A DNA stretch of 64,000 nt. Source: Streptococcus oralis. Lineage in GTDB: Bacteria > Bacillota > Bacilli > Lactobacillales > Streptococcaceae. The translations under genes were made by a program, and so were the position numbers. A model generated the notes under the pieces. It saw nothing but the letters and a program-made list of their open reading frames with translations. It did not search any database and was not told where the DNA came from. Position 1 is the stretch's first letter; every line of letters begins with the position of its first letter. The stretch lies in the NCBI RefSeq assembly GCF_001983955.1, contig NZ_CP019562.1, positions 744,001-808,000 of the forward strand, read 5' to 3'. This document shows positions 16,945 to 26,130 of this stretch, piece by piece.

Positions 16945-17078
16945 GGGGAGTCCAGAGAGACTCACAAGGTGTCAGATAAAAGGGATAAAGGGACTCTCTG
17001 TGGAGACTTTTTAAGTGTGCGCATGAGTTCTAGCCTAACCTAACTGAGGCCTTGCATTAGCAAGGTCTTTTCTTTATC
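16945..17078 (+). promoter_or_regulatory. PyrR-binding attenuator leader of pyrK-pyrD
   Basis: The segment AGTCCAGAGAGACTC...AAGG (16949-16969) is the classic PyrR binding loop (anti-antiterminator). It is followed by a linker with complementary GGGACTCTC and by a terminator hairpin AGGCCTTGC/GCAAGGTCT (17047-17055 with 17060-17068) with a T-rich tail. In Firmicutes, UMP-bound PyrR stabilises the first hairpin so that transcription stops when pyrimidines are abundant. Confidence 0.92.
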
Positions 17079-17108
17079 TGGTCCCCTTAAATTTAAGGAG
17101 GAAAAGTC

Positions 17109-18858
<1,750 letters not shown>

Positions 18859-18928
18859 GCTAGATCTTCCTTATCGTCAACACGAAATAGAATCTTCATC
18901 AATTTGTAATATTTCCGTCGGTTAACTA

Positions 18929-18937
18929 TGTTACAAT
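18929..18937 (+). promoter_or_regulatory. Extended -10 promoter of lytB
   Basis: TGTTACAAT (-10 TACAAT at 18932-18937), 31 bases before the lytB ATG. The -35 region is weak. Confidence 0.55.
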
Positions 18938-18968
18938 AGGGATTAGAAAACGTTATTGGAGCATTTAA

Positions 18969-21221
18969 ATGAAACGATGGAAAGTGGCCCTAGTAAGTGC
19001 TGGCTTATTGGGGTGTTTTTTTACTGTAGTGGAGACAGCAAAAGCAGAAGAGGGAACTTGGCAAGGAAAGACCTACCTCAAAGCAGATGGGAAACCAGCA
19101 ACCAACCAATGGATCTTTGACCAAACGCAACAGGCTTGGTTTTATTTAACAGCTGATGGAAATCGTGCTGAGAATGGTTGGCTGACACTTGGTGGTAAGG
19201 ACTACTATTTTAACGAAGCTGGAAAATTAGCTACGAAAATGTGGATTGACCAGTATTATGTGACTGAAAGTGGTGCTAAAGCTAAGGAACAGTGGGTATT
19301 TAATCAGGAACAAGAATCCTGGTATTATCTCAAGTCTGATGGTCAGAAAGCTCAAAATGAGTGGATTCAACAAGGTCAGGAAAAATATTACCTTAAAGAA
19401 GATGGGAAAATGGCCAAAGATGAGTGGATTACTCAAGGGGAGAACCAATACTACATCAATTCACAAGGTAAAATGCTGAAAAATGCTTGGCTTGGTAAGA
19501 ACTATATATCAGAAAATGGTCATAAGGTTAAACAAGCCTGGATTTATGATGACAACTATAGCAGTTGGTTCTACCTTCAACAAGACGGCACCTACGCTGA
19601 AAATAGCTGGTTAACCATAGATGGGAAGGACTACCATTTTAAATCAGGCGGTTATCTTTCAACTGAGCGTTGGATTGATCGCTTCTATGTTGCTAAAAGT
19701 GGAGCTAAATTGAAATCGGAATGGCTCTTTGATAAGAATTATGATTCTTGGTTTTACTTGAAAGCTGATGGAACCTATGCCGAAAAAGGCTGGGAAAAGA
19801 TCAAAGAAAAAGATTACCATTTTAAATCCGGTGGTTATCTTTCTACCGAGCGCTGGATTGATCGCTTCTATGTTGCTAAAAGTGGAGCTAAATTGAAATC
19901 GGAATGGCTCTTTGACAAGAATTATAACTCTTGGTTTTACTTGAAAGCTGACGGAACCTATGCTGAAAAAGGTTGGCAAACCATCAAAGGCAAGGATTAC
20001 CATTTCAAATCTGGTGGCTACCTCTCTACAGAAACTTGGATTGACCGCAGTTATGTGACGAGCAGTGGAGCAAAAGCTGGCAAAGGGTGGCTCTTTGACA
20101 AGAATTATAACTCTTGGTTCTATATTAACTCTGATGGAAATTATGCCAATAAAGAATGGCTCTGGGATAATGGTTACTACTATCTCAAATCTGGTGGTTA
20201 TATGGCTGCGAGTGAGTGGGTATGGTACAAGAACAATTGGTTCTACCTCAAGTCAAATGGAAAGATGGCTGAGAAAGAATTAATCTACGATTCATCCGAC
20301 CAATCATGGTACTACCTTAAATCAGGCGGTTATATGGCAAAAAATGAAACTGTGGATGGTCATACCTTGGATGCTTCTGGTAGATGGCATGTTGCGGATA
20401 AAACCAAATATTACAAAGTTAAACCCATCACAGCCTATGTCTATAGTGCATCTGGAGAAATCTTAAGTTACATTAACCAAGGAAGCATCGTTTCACTGGA
20501 TAGCTCGACGCGAAAAGGTGGCCGACTTGCAGTTTCGATTTCTGGCTTGTCTGGCTATATGAATCAAAGTGATTTGACAGCAGTGGATGAAGGAAGCGAG
20601 TTTATCCCTCATTATACTAGTGATGGGAAATTCCTCTATCATGAACTCTCTCCTTATACGAGTATCAAAGTAGCTCCACACACATCTGCTATGGTTATTG
20701 GTAAGAAGTACTACTCAACTGATGGAGAGCATTTTGATGGCTTTACCATTAAAAATCCTTTCCTCTATAAAAACTTGAGAGAACCAAGTAATTATAGTGC
20801 AGCTGAATTGGATAAACTGTATTCGATGATGAACTTGCAGGATAGTCCTCTCGCAGGTAAAGGAGCGACTTTCAAAGAAGCTGAGGAACGCTACGGTGTC
20901 AATGCCCTTTACTTGATGGCACATAGTGCCCTTGAAAGTGCTTGGGGACGCAGTCAAATTGCCAGAGATAAGAACAACTTCTTTGGTATTGCTGCTTATG
21001 ATACGAGCCCATATCTCTCAGCCAAGAGCTTTGATAATGTGGATAAAGGAATCCTTGGAGCCGCCAAGTGGATCCGTGAGAACTACATCGACTATGGCAG
21101 AGACCACCTTGGAAATAAAGCAACCGGAATGAATGTTCGCTATGCTTCTGATCCATACTGGGGTGAGAAAATAGCCAGCATCATGATGACCATCAATAGT
21201 AGACTTGGTGGGAAAGACTAA
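18969..21221 (+). CDS. lytB: LytB, choline-binding endo-beta-N-acetylglucosaminidase
   Basis: Secreted cell-separation hydrolase of the mitis group, cutting the glycan at the division septum so daughter cells part. A signal peptide (about residues 1-27, ending VETAKA) precedes a long array of about twenty choline-binding repeats (roughly 28-470, W[FY]YL-type), which attach the enzyme to phosphocholine on teichoic acid. SH3-like and linker regions follow, then the C-terminal GH73 domain with the likely catalytic Glu656 in AHSALESAWGRSQ. The 750 residues make it longer than the 658 I recall for pneumococcal LytB, with the extra length in the repeats. Two repeats are near-identical at DNA level. 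Confidence 0.95.
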   Translation: MKRWKVALVSAGLLGCFFTVVETAKAEEGTWQGKTYLKADGKPATNQWIFDQTQQAWFYLTADGNRAENGWLTLGGKDYYFNEAGKLATKMWIDQYYVTESGAKAKEQWVFNQEQESWYYLKSDGQKAQNEWIQQGQEKYYLKEDGKMAKDEWITQGENQYYINSQGKMLKNAWLGKNYISENGHKVKQAWIYDDNYSSWFYLQQDGTYAENSWLTIDGKDYHFKSGGYLSTERWIDRFYVAKSGAKLKSEWLFDKNYDSWFYLKADGTYAEKGWEKIKEKDYHFKSGGYLSTERWIDRFYVAKSGAKLKSEWLFDKNYNSWFYLKADGTYAEKGWQTIKGKDYHFKSGGYLSTETWIDRSYVTSSGAKAGKGWLFDKNYNSWFYINSDGNYANKEWLWDNGYYYLKSGGYMAASEWVWYKNNWFYLKSNGKMAEKELIYDSSDQSWYYLKSGGYMAKNETVDGHTLDASGRWHVADKTKYYKVKPITAYVYSASGEILSYINQGSIVSLDSSTRKGGRLAVSISGLSGYMNQSDLTAVDEGSEFIPHYTSDGKFLYHELSPYTSIKVAPHTSAMVIGKKYYSTDGEHFDGFTIKNPFLYKNLREPSNYSAAELDKLYSMMNLQDSPLAGKGATFKEAEERYGVNALYLMAHSALESAWGRSQIARDKNNFFGIAAYDTSPYLSAKSFDNVDKGILGAAKWIRENYIDYGRDHLGNKATGMNVRYASDPYWGEKIASIMMTINSRLGGKD
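19640..19922 (+). repeat. Near-identical 180-bp tandem repeat in lytB
   Basis: The stretch 19640-19742 recurs almost base for base at 19820-19922, coding the same run from FKSGGYLSTERWIDRF to LKSEWLFDKNY. The period is 180 bp (60 residues), three choline-binding units. It marks recent repeat expansion and a likely site for slippage or recombination. Confidence 0.8.
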
Positions 21222-21234
21222 TCAAAAGAAATCA

Positions 21235-21267
21235 ACGGTAACTACTGAAAAAGTGGTTATCGTTTTT
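21235..21267 (+). terminator. Terminator after lytB
   Basis: About 11-bp stem CGGTAACTACT/AGTGGTTATCG with GU pairs (21236-21246 with 21252-21262), followed by TTTTTG. Confidence 0.7.
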
Positions 21268-21292
21268 GTTTTAGTCATTGGAAGAAAAATAG

Positions 21293-21322
21293 TATAATAA
21301 CAGCATCTTTGTTCTTGAACAA
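21293..21322 (+). promoter_or_regulatory. -10 box plus 14-bp palindrome before the nuclease gene
   Basis: TATAAT at 21293-21298. Then TTGTTC-TT-GAACAA at 21309-21322, a dyad just past the expected start site, which is a possible operator. A further 67 bases separate it from the ATG. Confidence 0.4.
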
Positions 21323-21389
21323 TTAACAAAATGATAGTAAAATGTAATAGAAGATATTAATCTAATTACTATATAAAAAGGAGACTTTT

Positions 21390-22424
21390 ATGAAAAAGCT
21401 ATTATCCTTCTCAATTGCCTTGCTTTCAATCACAACACTAGTTGCTTGTTCTGGACATAAGGTAGAATCAAAGGTCCCAGAAGAAAAAATTGAACAGAAG
21501 CAAACCAAGTTCGATGAAAAGTTGTTTAAAGAAGCTGGACTCTTGCCTTTTAAAAATGAAAAGCAGTTAGAACTTGGGGAATTGGATTCTAAATCACGCG
21601 CAACGGGTGCTCATATTCAACTTAAGGACAGCGATGAACCAACTGAAAAGAGAGAGTCCAAGTTGACTTATGATCCAGTTGGATGGCACAATTATAAATT
21701 CTTTTATGGTGACGGTAAAAAAGAAGCTTGGTTGATGAGTAGAGGTCATCTGATTGGTTATCAGTTTAGCGGATTAAACGATGAAAAGAGAAATCTGGTT
21801 CCAATGACTAACTGGCTCAATGCTGGAAATTATTCTGGAACAGATGACCAAAACCAAAGTAGCATGCTTTACTATGAGAATCGATTGGACTCTTGGTTGG
21901 CCAATCACCCAAACTACTTTCTTGATTACAAGGTGACCCCAATCTATCAAAAAGACGAATTGATCCCTAGACAGATTGAGTTGCAGTATGTGGGAATTGA
22001 TGAAAATGGCAAACTCTTGGAGATCAAGTTGGGTGGTAGTAAGGAAAAGGTTGATCAGTATTCTGTGACGCATGTCGTTTTAGACAATGTTTCAGCTAAT
22101 GCGGAAATCAATTACTTGGATGGTACTGCTAAGAATACAGTTGAAGATGCAAAGATAAAAGAAGAAAAAGAAAAGGCTAAGAAGGAAGCTGAGGAAAAAG
22201 CCAAGAAAGAGGCTGAAGAAAAAGAAGCAACTGAAAAGAAAGCAAAAGAAGAAGAACAGGAAAAAGCTCGTAAAGCCGCACAAGAAAAGGAAGAAAGCCA
22301 GGAATCAAACTCGCAATCAACAAATTCAGGTGGCTACTTTAGAGATAAAAACGGAAGATGGCACAGACCAAATGGTAAATTCGCTTCCAAGAAAGAAATT
22401 AGAGAAGCTGGATTGCAGTGGTAG
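21390..22424 (+). CDS. Lipoprotein DNA/RNA non-specific endonuclease
   Basis: A 344-residue predicted lipoprotein: signal peptide with lipobox LVAC at residues 17-20, then a beta-beta-alpha-metal nuclease domain. The DRGH-type motif is SRGHLIGYQFSG with the probable general base His120. NLVPMTNWLNAG and the metal-ligand Asn segment QSSMLYYENRL follow. The domain resembles EndA-like streptococcal nucleases. A Lys/Glu coiled-coil (about residues 255-305) leads to a small C-terminal module (GGYFRDKNGRWHRPNGKF) that may bind wall or nucleic acid. It probably digests extracellular DNA. It is not the competence nuclease EndA, which is a membrane protein elsewhere. Confidence 0.85.
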   Translation: MKKLLSFSIALLSITTLVACSGHKVESKVPEEKIEQKQTKFDEKLFKEAGLLPFKNEKQLELGELDSKSRATGAHIQLKDSDEPTEKRESKLTYDPVGWHNYKFFYGDGKKEAWLMSRGHLIGYQFSGLNDEKRNLVPMTNWLNAGNYSGTDDQNQSSMLYYENRLDSWLANHPNYFLDYKVTPIYQKDELIPRQIELQYVGIDENGKLLEIKLGGSKEKVDQYSVTHVVLDNVSANAEINYLDGTAKNTVEDAKIKEEKEKAKKEAEEKAKKEAEEKEATEKKAKEEEQEKARKAAQEKEESQESNSQSTNSGGYFRDKNGRWHRPNGKFASKKEIREAGLQW

Positions 22425-22450
22425 GAAGAATTTAGCAGATATACAGTCAA

Positions 22451-22475
22451 AAAGCCGTTGGAAAACGGTTTTTTG
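22451..22475 (+). terminator. Terminator after the nuclease gene
   Basis: Stem AAAGCCGTT/AACGGTTTT (22451-22459 with 22464-22472) with a T-run. Confidence 0.8.
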
Positions 22476-22515
22476 TTATAATTAAATGAAGAATGTAGAA
22501 TTGAAGGAGAACATC

Positions 22516-22752
22516 ATGACTTTTGAAGAAATCCTGCCTGGATTAAAGGCTAAGAAAAAATATGTACGAACTGGTTGGGGAGGGGCTGAAAACTATGTCC
22601 AACTCTTTGACACTATCGAACAAAACGGGGTTGCACTTGAAGTGACGCCTTATTTTCTCATCAACGTGTCTGGGGAGGGAGAAGGTTTTTCCATGTGGAG
22701 CCCGACACCTTGTGATGTTTTGGCGACGGATTGGGTAGAAGTGTATGACTAG
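22516..22752 (+). CDS. DUF2829 (Tad2-like) small protein
   Basis: A 78-residue protein whose pattern F-x-E-x-L-x2-L-K-x2-K-K...R-x-GW...W-x-P-T-x2-D-x-LA-x-DW fits the DUF2829 family. That family includes phage Tad2, which sequesters the signal nucleotide of Thoeris defence. The ATG at 22516 follows GAAGGAGAACATC; an in-frame ATG at 22486 has no ribosome site. It overlaps the SDR gene by 8 bases, so the two are translationally coupled in a chromosomal setting with no phage genes nearby. Whether it binds a nucleotide is unknown. Confidence 0.8.
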   Translation: MTFEEILPGLKAKKKYVRTGWGGAENYVQLFDTIEQNGVALEVTPYFLINVSGEGEGFSMWSPTPCDVLATDWVEVYD

Positions 22753-23443
22753 ACGTGTATTGATTACGGGAGTAAGTTCAGGAATTGGTCTGGCTCAAGC
22801 ACGACTCTTTTTAGAGAATGGCTATCAAGTTTATGGAGTTGACCAAGGTGAAAATCCACTCTTAGAGCGTGATTTTCACTTTTTACAGAGAGATTTGACC
22901 TTGGACTTGGAGCCTGTTTTTGACTGGTGCCCTCGGGTGGATGTTTTGTGCAATACTGCAGGAGTTTTGGATGATTTCAAACCACTTTTGGAACAATCAG
23001 CCCAAGAAATCCAAGAGATTTTTGAAATCAACTATGTGACTCCAGTAGAGTTGACGCGACATTATCTGACTCAAATGCTGGAAAATAAAAAAGGAATCAT
23101 CATCAATATGTGCTCCATCGCTTCAAACCTAGCTGGCGGAGGTGGTCACGCCTATACCTCGTCTAAGCACGCCCTAGCTGGCTTTACCAAGCAGTTGGCT
23201 CTAGACTATGCTGAGGCTGGTATTCAGGTCTTTGGGATTGCTCCAGGGGCAGTCAAGACAGCTATGACCGCTGCGGACTTTGAACCAGGTGGCTTAGCTG
23301 ACTGGGTAGCTAGTGAAACGCCAATCAAGCGCTGGATTGAGCCAGAGGAAGTAGCAGAGATTAGCCTTTTCTTAGCAAGTGGAAAAGCGAGCGCCATGCA
23401 AGGACAAATCCTGACCATTGATGGTGGTTGGAGTTTGAAGTAG
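22745..23443 (+). CDS. SDR oxidoreductase, 3-oxoacyl-ACP-reductase-like
   Basis: Short-chain dehydrogenase/reductase of 232 residues. The NAD(P) loop is TGVSSGIGLAQA (residues 8-19), the NNAG-equivalent is CNTAG, and the catalytic set is Ser in MCSIAS and YTSSKHALAG (Tyr and Lys). The C-terminus SAMQGQILTIDGGW is typical of FabG-like members. Substrate unknown. Its ATG lies inside the end of the DUF2829 gene (ATGACTAG). Confidence 0.9.
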   Translation: MTRRVLITGVSSGIGLAQARLFLENGYQVYGVDQGENPLLERDFHFLQRDLTLDLEPVFDWCPRVDVLCNTAGVLDDFKPLLEQSAQEIQEIFEINYVTPVELTRHYLTQMLENKKGIIINMCSIASNLAGGGGHAYTSSKHALAGFTKQLALDYAEAGIQVFGIAPGAVKTAMTAADFEPGGLADWVASETPIKRWIEPEEVAEISLFLASGKASAMQGQILTIDGGWSLK

Positions 23444-23453
23444 GAGGAGTTGG

Positions 23454-23933
23454 ATGGAAATCAAAAAACACTTTGGAGTCTATGCTGTTTGCTTTGAAAA
23501 TGGGAAATTACTCTGCATTGAAAAAACGAGAGGCCCTTATCAACATCGTTATGATATACCTGGAGGCAGTCAGCAACTTGGTGAAGGATTGACGGAAACG
23601 TTGATTAGAGAAGTTATGGAAGAGACAGGTTTTACTGTTAGAAGCTACTCCAATCCTCGAATCTACGATGTTTTCGTCAGGGAAGAGTTAACAAATTTTA
23701 TGGTTCACCATATCATGGCATTTTATGATATTGAAGTCAACGAGAAGGAAGCTCAAGTCACGATTTCTGAAGCTGTGTCTGATGGTGCGAATGATTCACT
23801 CGGATATGTTTGGATGGATATTCAGAAAATCACAGAAGAAAATGCATCACCATTAGTCTTGAAGGTTAAGTCTGAATTATTGAGATTTCCAGAGCTGGAC
23901 AAGACCTTGTATATGAATTGGAAGGTGAAGTAG
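23454..23933 (+). CDS. NUDIX hydrolase
   Basis: A 159-residue pyrophosphohydrolase. The Nudix box is complete: G-S-Q-Q-L-G-E followed seven residues later by REVMEETGF, giving GX5EX7REUXEEXGU at about residues 38-60. Substrate unknown; members cleave nucleoside diphosphates linked to other groups. Its start lies 10 bases after the SDR gene with AGGAGTTGG as ribosome site, in the same run of small accessory genes. Confidence 0.9.
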   Translation: MEIKKHFGVYAVCFENGKLLCIEKTRGPYQHRYDIPGGSQQLGEGLTETLIREVMEETGFTVRSYSNPRIYDVFVREELTNFMVHHIMAFYDIEVNEKEAQVTISEAVSDGANDSLGYVWMDIQKITEENASPLVLKVKSELLRFPELDKTLYMNWKVK

Positions 23934-23940
23934 GGGGATA

Positions 23941-24669
23941 ATGGAACTATTTAAAACATGGAAGAAAAATATGGTTCTTTATGGTCTTAAATCTCAAATC
24001 GGAACTGTCTACCGAAACAGTGATAGGACAACAAGCTTTTATGATGTTGGAAATTTTCTATACCTAGCAGGGGAGTTGGATTCCAGATTTTGGGAAGATT
24101 TTGTTAGGAAATACGGTTTAGATTATAAGATTATTATTTCAGAAGATACTAATTGGCAAGATTTTCTACATCGGAAAGTGGAGCTAAATTCTTTTACTCG
24201 CTATTCTTTTAAAGATAAGGCAAATTTTCAAGTTGAATTTCTAAATGGTCTAGTTACTCACTTAGAGGAAGATTACAATATTGTGCCTATTGATAATCAT
24301 ATTTATAACTGCTTTTCTGAGGAAGAATGGTCACAAGATTTACAGGGGGATTTTGAGTCCTATCAGGATTTTGTTTTAAAGGGTGGATTTGGCTTTGTGA
24401 TTCTTAAAAATAATGAACTGATTGCTGGGATTTCCTCAGGGTTAGTTTACCGTGGAGCAGTTGAAGTGGAAGTTGCAACTAGACCAAACGAACAAGGAAA
24501 TGGATTTGCTAAAAAGCTTGGTGCTACAATGATTCTGGAGAGTTTAAATAGAGATATGTTTCCACTTTGGGATGCTCATAACGAGGCTTCCAAAAAAGTA
24601 GCAGAATTTTTAGGATATGAGTTATTTGAACCTTATGAAGCTTTTGAACTAGAGGAAGGTATCATATAA
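23941..24669 (+). CDS. GNAT acetyltransferase
   Basis: A 242-residue protein whose C-terminal half is a GNAT fold: GFGFVILKNNELIAGISSG, the acetyl-CoA loop ATRPNEQGNGFAKKLG (about 180-195) and the final ASKKVAEFLGYE. The N-terminal half is unlike common GNATs and resembles the two-part GNAT_acetyltran type. The gene is visibly AT-rich. Start ATG follows AGGGGGATA, 7 bases after the NUDIX gene. Substrate unknown. Confidence 0.8.
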   Translation: MELFKTWKKNMVLYGLKSQIGTVYRNSDRTTSFYDVGNFLYLAGELDSRFWEDFVRKYGLDYKIIISEDTNWQDFLHRKVELNSFTRYSFKDKANFQVEFLNGLVTHLEEDYNIVPIDNHIYNCFSEEEWSQDLQGDFESYQDFVLKGGFGFVILKNNELIAGISSGLVYRGAVEVEVATRPNEQGNGFAKKLGATMILESLNRDMFPLWDAHNEASKKVAEFLGYELFEPYEAFELEEGII

Positions 24670-24710
24670 TGATATCTGATATTGTATGTTTTAAGACGAG
24701 GTGAATGGCT

Positions 24711-25572
24711 ATGCAAAACCAACTTGCTCTTAGTGGCGAACAAATTGTTGAAAAAGTTTACCCTCAATTATTGCATCATGTTGGTATGATTCGTGGGGAA
24801 TATTTGTTGAGAGAGCTTAATCAAAACATCCTATTAGCAAGTTGTCAGCAATTTGTAAAAGATTATCTAGACACCATTTGCTCCTTGTACTCAGATGAAG
24901 AGGTTTGGTATCGTTTTTCAGAGTTAACAAATACAGAAGCTAATTGTTTAGAGGGAACTAAAGAGCATTTTGATGAAAATCATCCCTTGTTTGGATATAG
25001 AGGAACTAGGCGTTTGCTGGCGTGTCCTGATGAATTTCAGGCTGAGGCACATGTCGTTACAGAAGTTTATCAAACAAATCCCAATTTGTCTGTTATTTTT
25101 CCTTTTGTCAATAATTCTGAGCAGTTAAAGCAAGCTATTAGAGTATTGCGTGAGCATGGTTTTACTGGAAAAGTCGGCACAATGATTGAATTACCGTCAG
25201 CTTATTTTGACTTGGACAGGATACTTGGACAGGATACTGGAAACTGGTATTTCAAAGATTGTAGTTGGAATGAATGATTTGACTTCTTTTGTTTTTGCGA
25301 CTGTGAGAAATAGTCAATGGCATGATATGGAAAGTCCAATAATGTTAGATATGCTGAGAGATATGCAGGATAAAGCAAGGATGAAAAAGATTGACTTGGC
25401 TGTAGCAGGTTATCTGAACTTTTCCTTCATACAAAAAATGAATCAGATGGGTATCAAATGCATTATCCACTACAGTTCTATTCCAGAGATTTTTGATTTA
25501 GAGATTGACCATCCAGACCACCTCAAACGTGTAAAAGAATTAAGTAAAAAATTACAAAGGAGCAACCCATGA
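24711..25572 (+). pseudogene. PEP-utilizer C-terminal-like protein, broken by a 13-bp duplication
   Basis: A stand-alone relative of the C-terminal TIM barrel of PEP-utilizing enzymes (PEP synthase, PPDK and PTS enzyme I type). Signs are FGYRGTRRL, a segment VIFPFVNN, GTMIELPSAYFDLDRIL and VVGMNDLTSF. The frame breaks at 25225 because TTGGACAGGATAC occurs twice in tandem (25212-25224 and 25225-25237). Removing one copy restores an uninterrupted 282-residue frame (DLDRILETGISKIVV). The start may instead be the ATG at 24705, but GAGGTG suits 24711 better. The stop overlaps the ASCH gene start. Confidence 0.85.
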
Positions 25573-26009
25573 CACCGCAAGAAATGTGGAATATTTACAA
25601 GCAAATTAACCCCTCTATCGGAGATGAGATAGATGCCTGGGCTTTTGGAGTGGAAGCCGATACCTTGGCAGGTTTGGTTTTAAAAGGTGAAAAGACAGCA
25701 ACCGCCTCAGCCTACGACCTCTACGCACTAGAAGACGAACCCCTTCCACAAAAAGGGACCTTCGATATCATTTTAGACAGTCAAAATCAGGCTGTCTGTA
25801 TTGTCGAAATTACAAAGGTCTCCGTTCAGCCTTTTCATCAAGTTTCTGCTGACCATGCCTTTAAGGAAGGGGAAGGTGACAAATCCCTAGCCTATTGGCG
25901 TCAGGTTCATGAGGCCTTTTTTACGGAGTGTCTGAGTGAGGCTAGACTGACTTTTACACCTGATAGCAAGGTCGTTTTGGAAGAATTTCGCAAGGTCTAC
26001 CCACTGTAG
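25569..26009 (+). CDS. ASCH domain protein
   Basis: A 146-residue protein of the ASCH superfamily, a PUA-like beta-barrel proposed to bind RNA or coactivator-type ligands. Characteristic features are WAFGVEADTLAGLVLKGEKTATAS (residues 25-48, with the K-G-x-K-T-A-T-A segment), a central FDIILDSQNQAVCIVEI and the terminal WRQVHEAFF. Its ATG overlaps the TGA of the broken upstream gene (ATGA), so its expression may depend on translation across that pseudogene. An AAGGAG ribosome site precedes it. Confidence 0.85.
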   Translation: MTPQEMWNIYKQINPSIGDEIDAWAFGVEADTLAGLVLKGEKTATASAYDLYALEDEPLPQKGTFDIILDSQNQAVCIVEITKVSVQPFHQVSADHAFKEGEGDKSLAYWRQVHEAFFTECLSEARLTFTPDSKVVLEEFRKVYPL

Positions 26010-26015
26010 AATGTA

Positions 26016-26058
26016 AAAGGAAGAAAGTTTTGGAAATTACCGTCCAATCCTTTTTTCT
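26016..26058 (+). terminator. Probable terminator after the ASCH gene
   Basis: AAAAGGA...TTGG pairs with CCAA...TCCTTTT, ending in a T-run near 26051-26056. The stem is interrupted. Confidence 0.5.
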
Positions 26059-26069
26059 AAAGCAAAACA

Positions 26070-26078
26070 TGATATAAT
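26070..26078 (+). promoter_or_regulatory. Extended -10 promoter of pepN
   Basis: TGATATAAT, 52 bases before the pepN ATG. Confidence 0.6.
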
Positions 26079-26130
26079 AAGTTTGTTTGAAGAAGAGCTC
26101 TAGCTCTTAAACTTAGAATAGGAGAAAACT

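Noticed and set aside
22092..22283. Phe-rich reverse-strand frame opposite the nuclease coiled-coil
   Set aside because: Artefact of the Lys/Glu-rich (AAG/GAA) coding strand.
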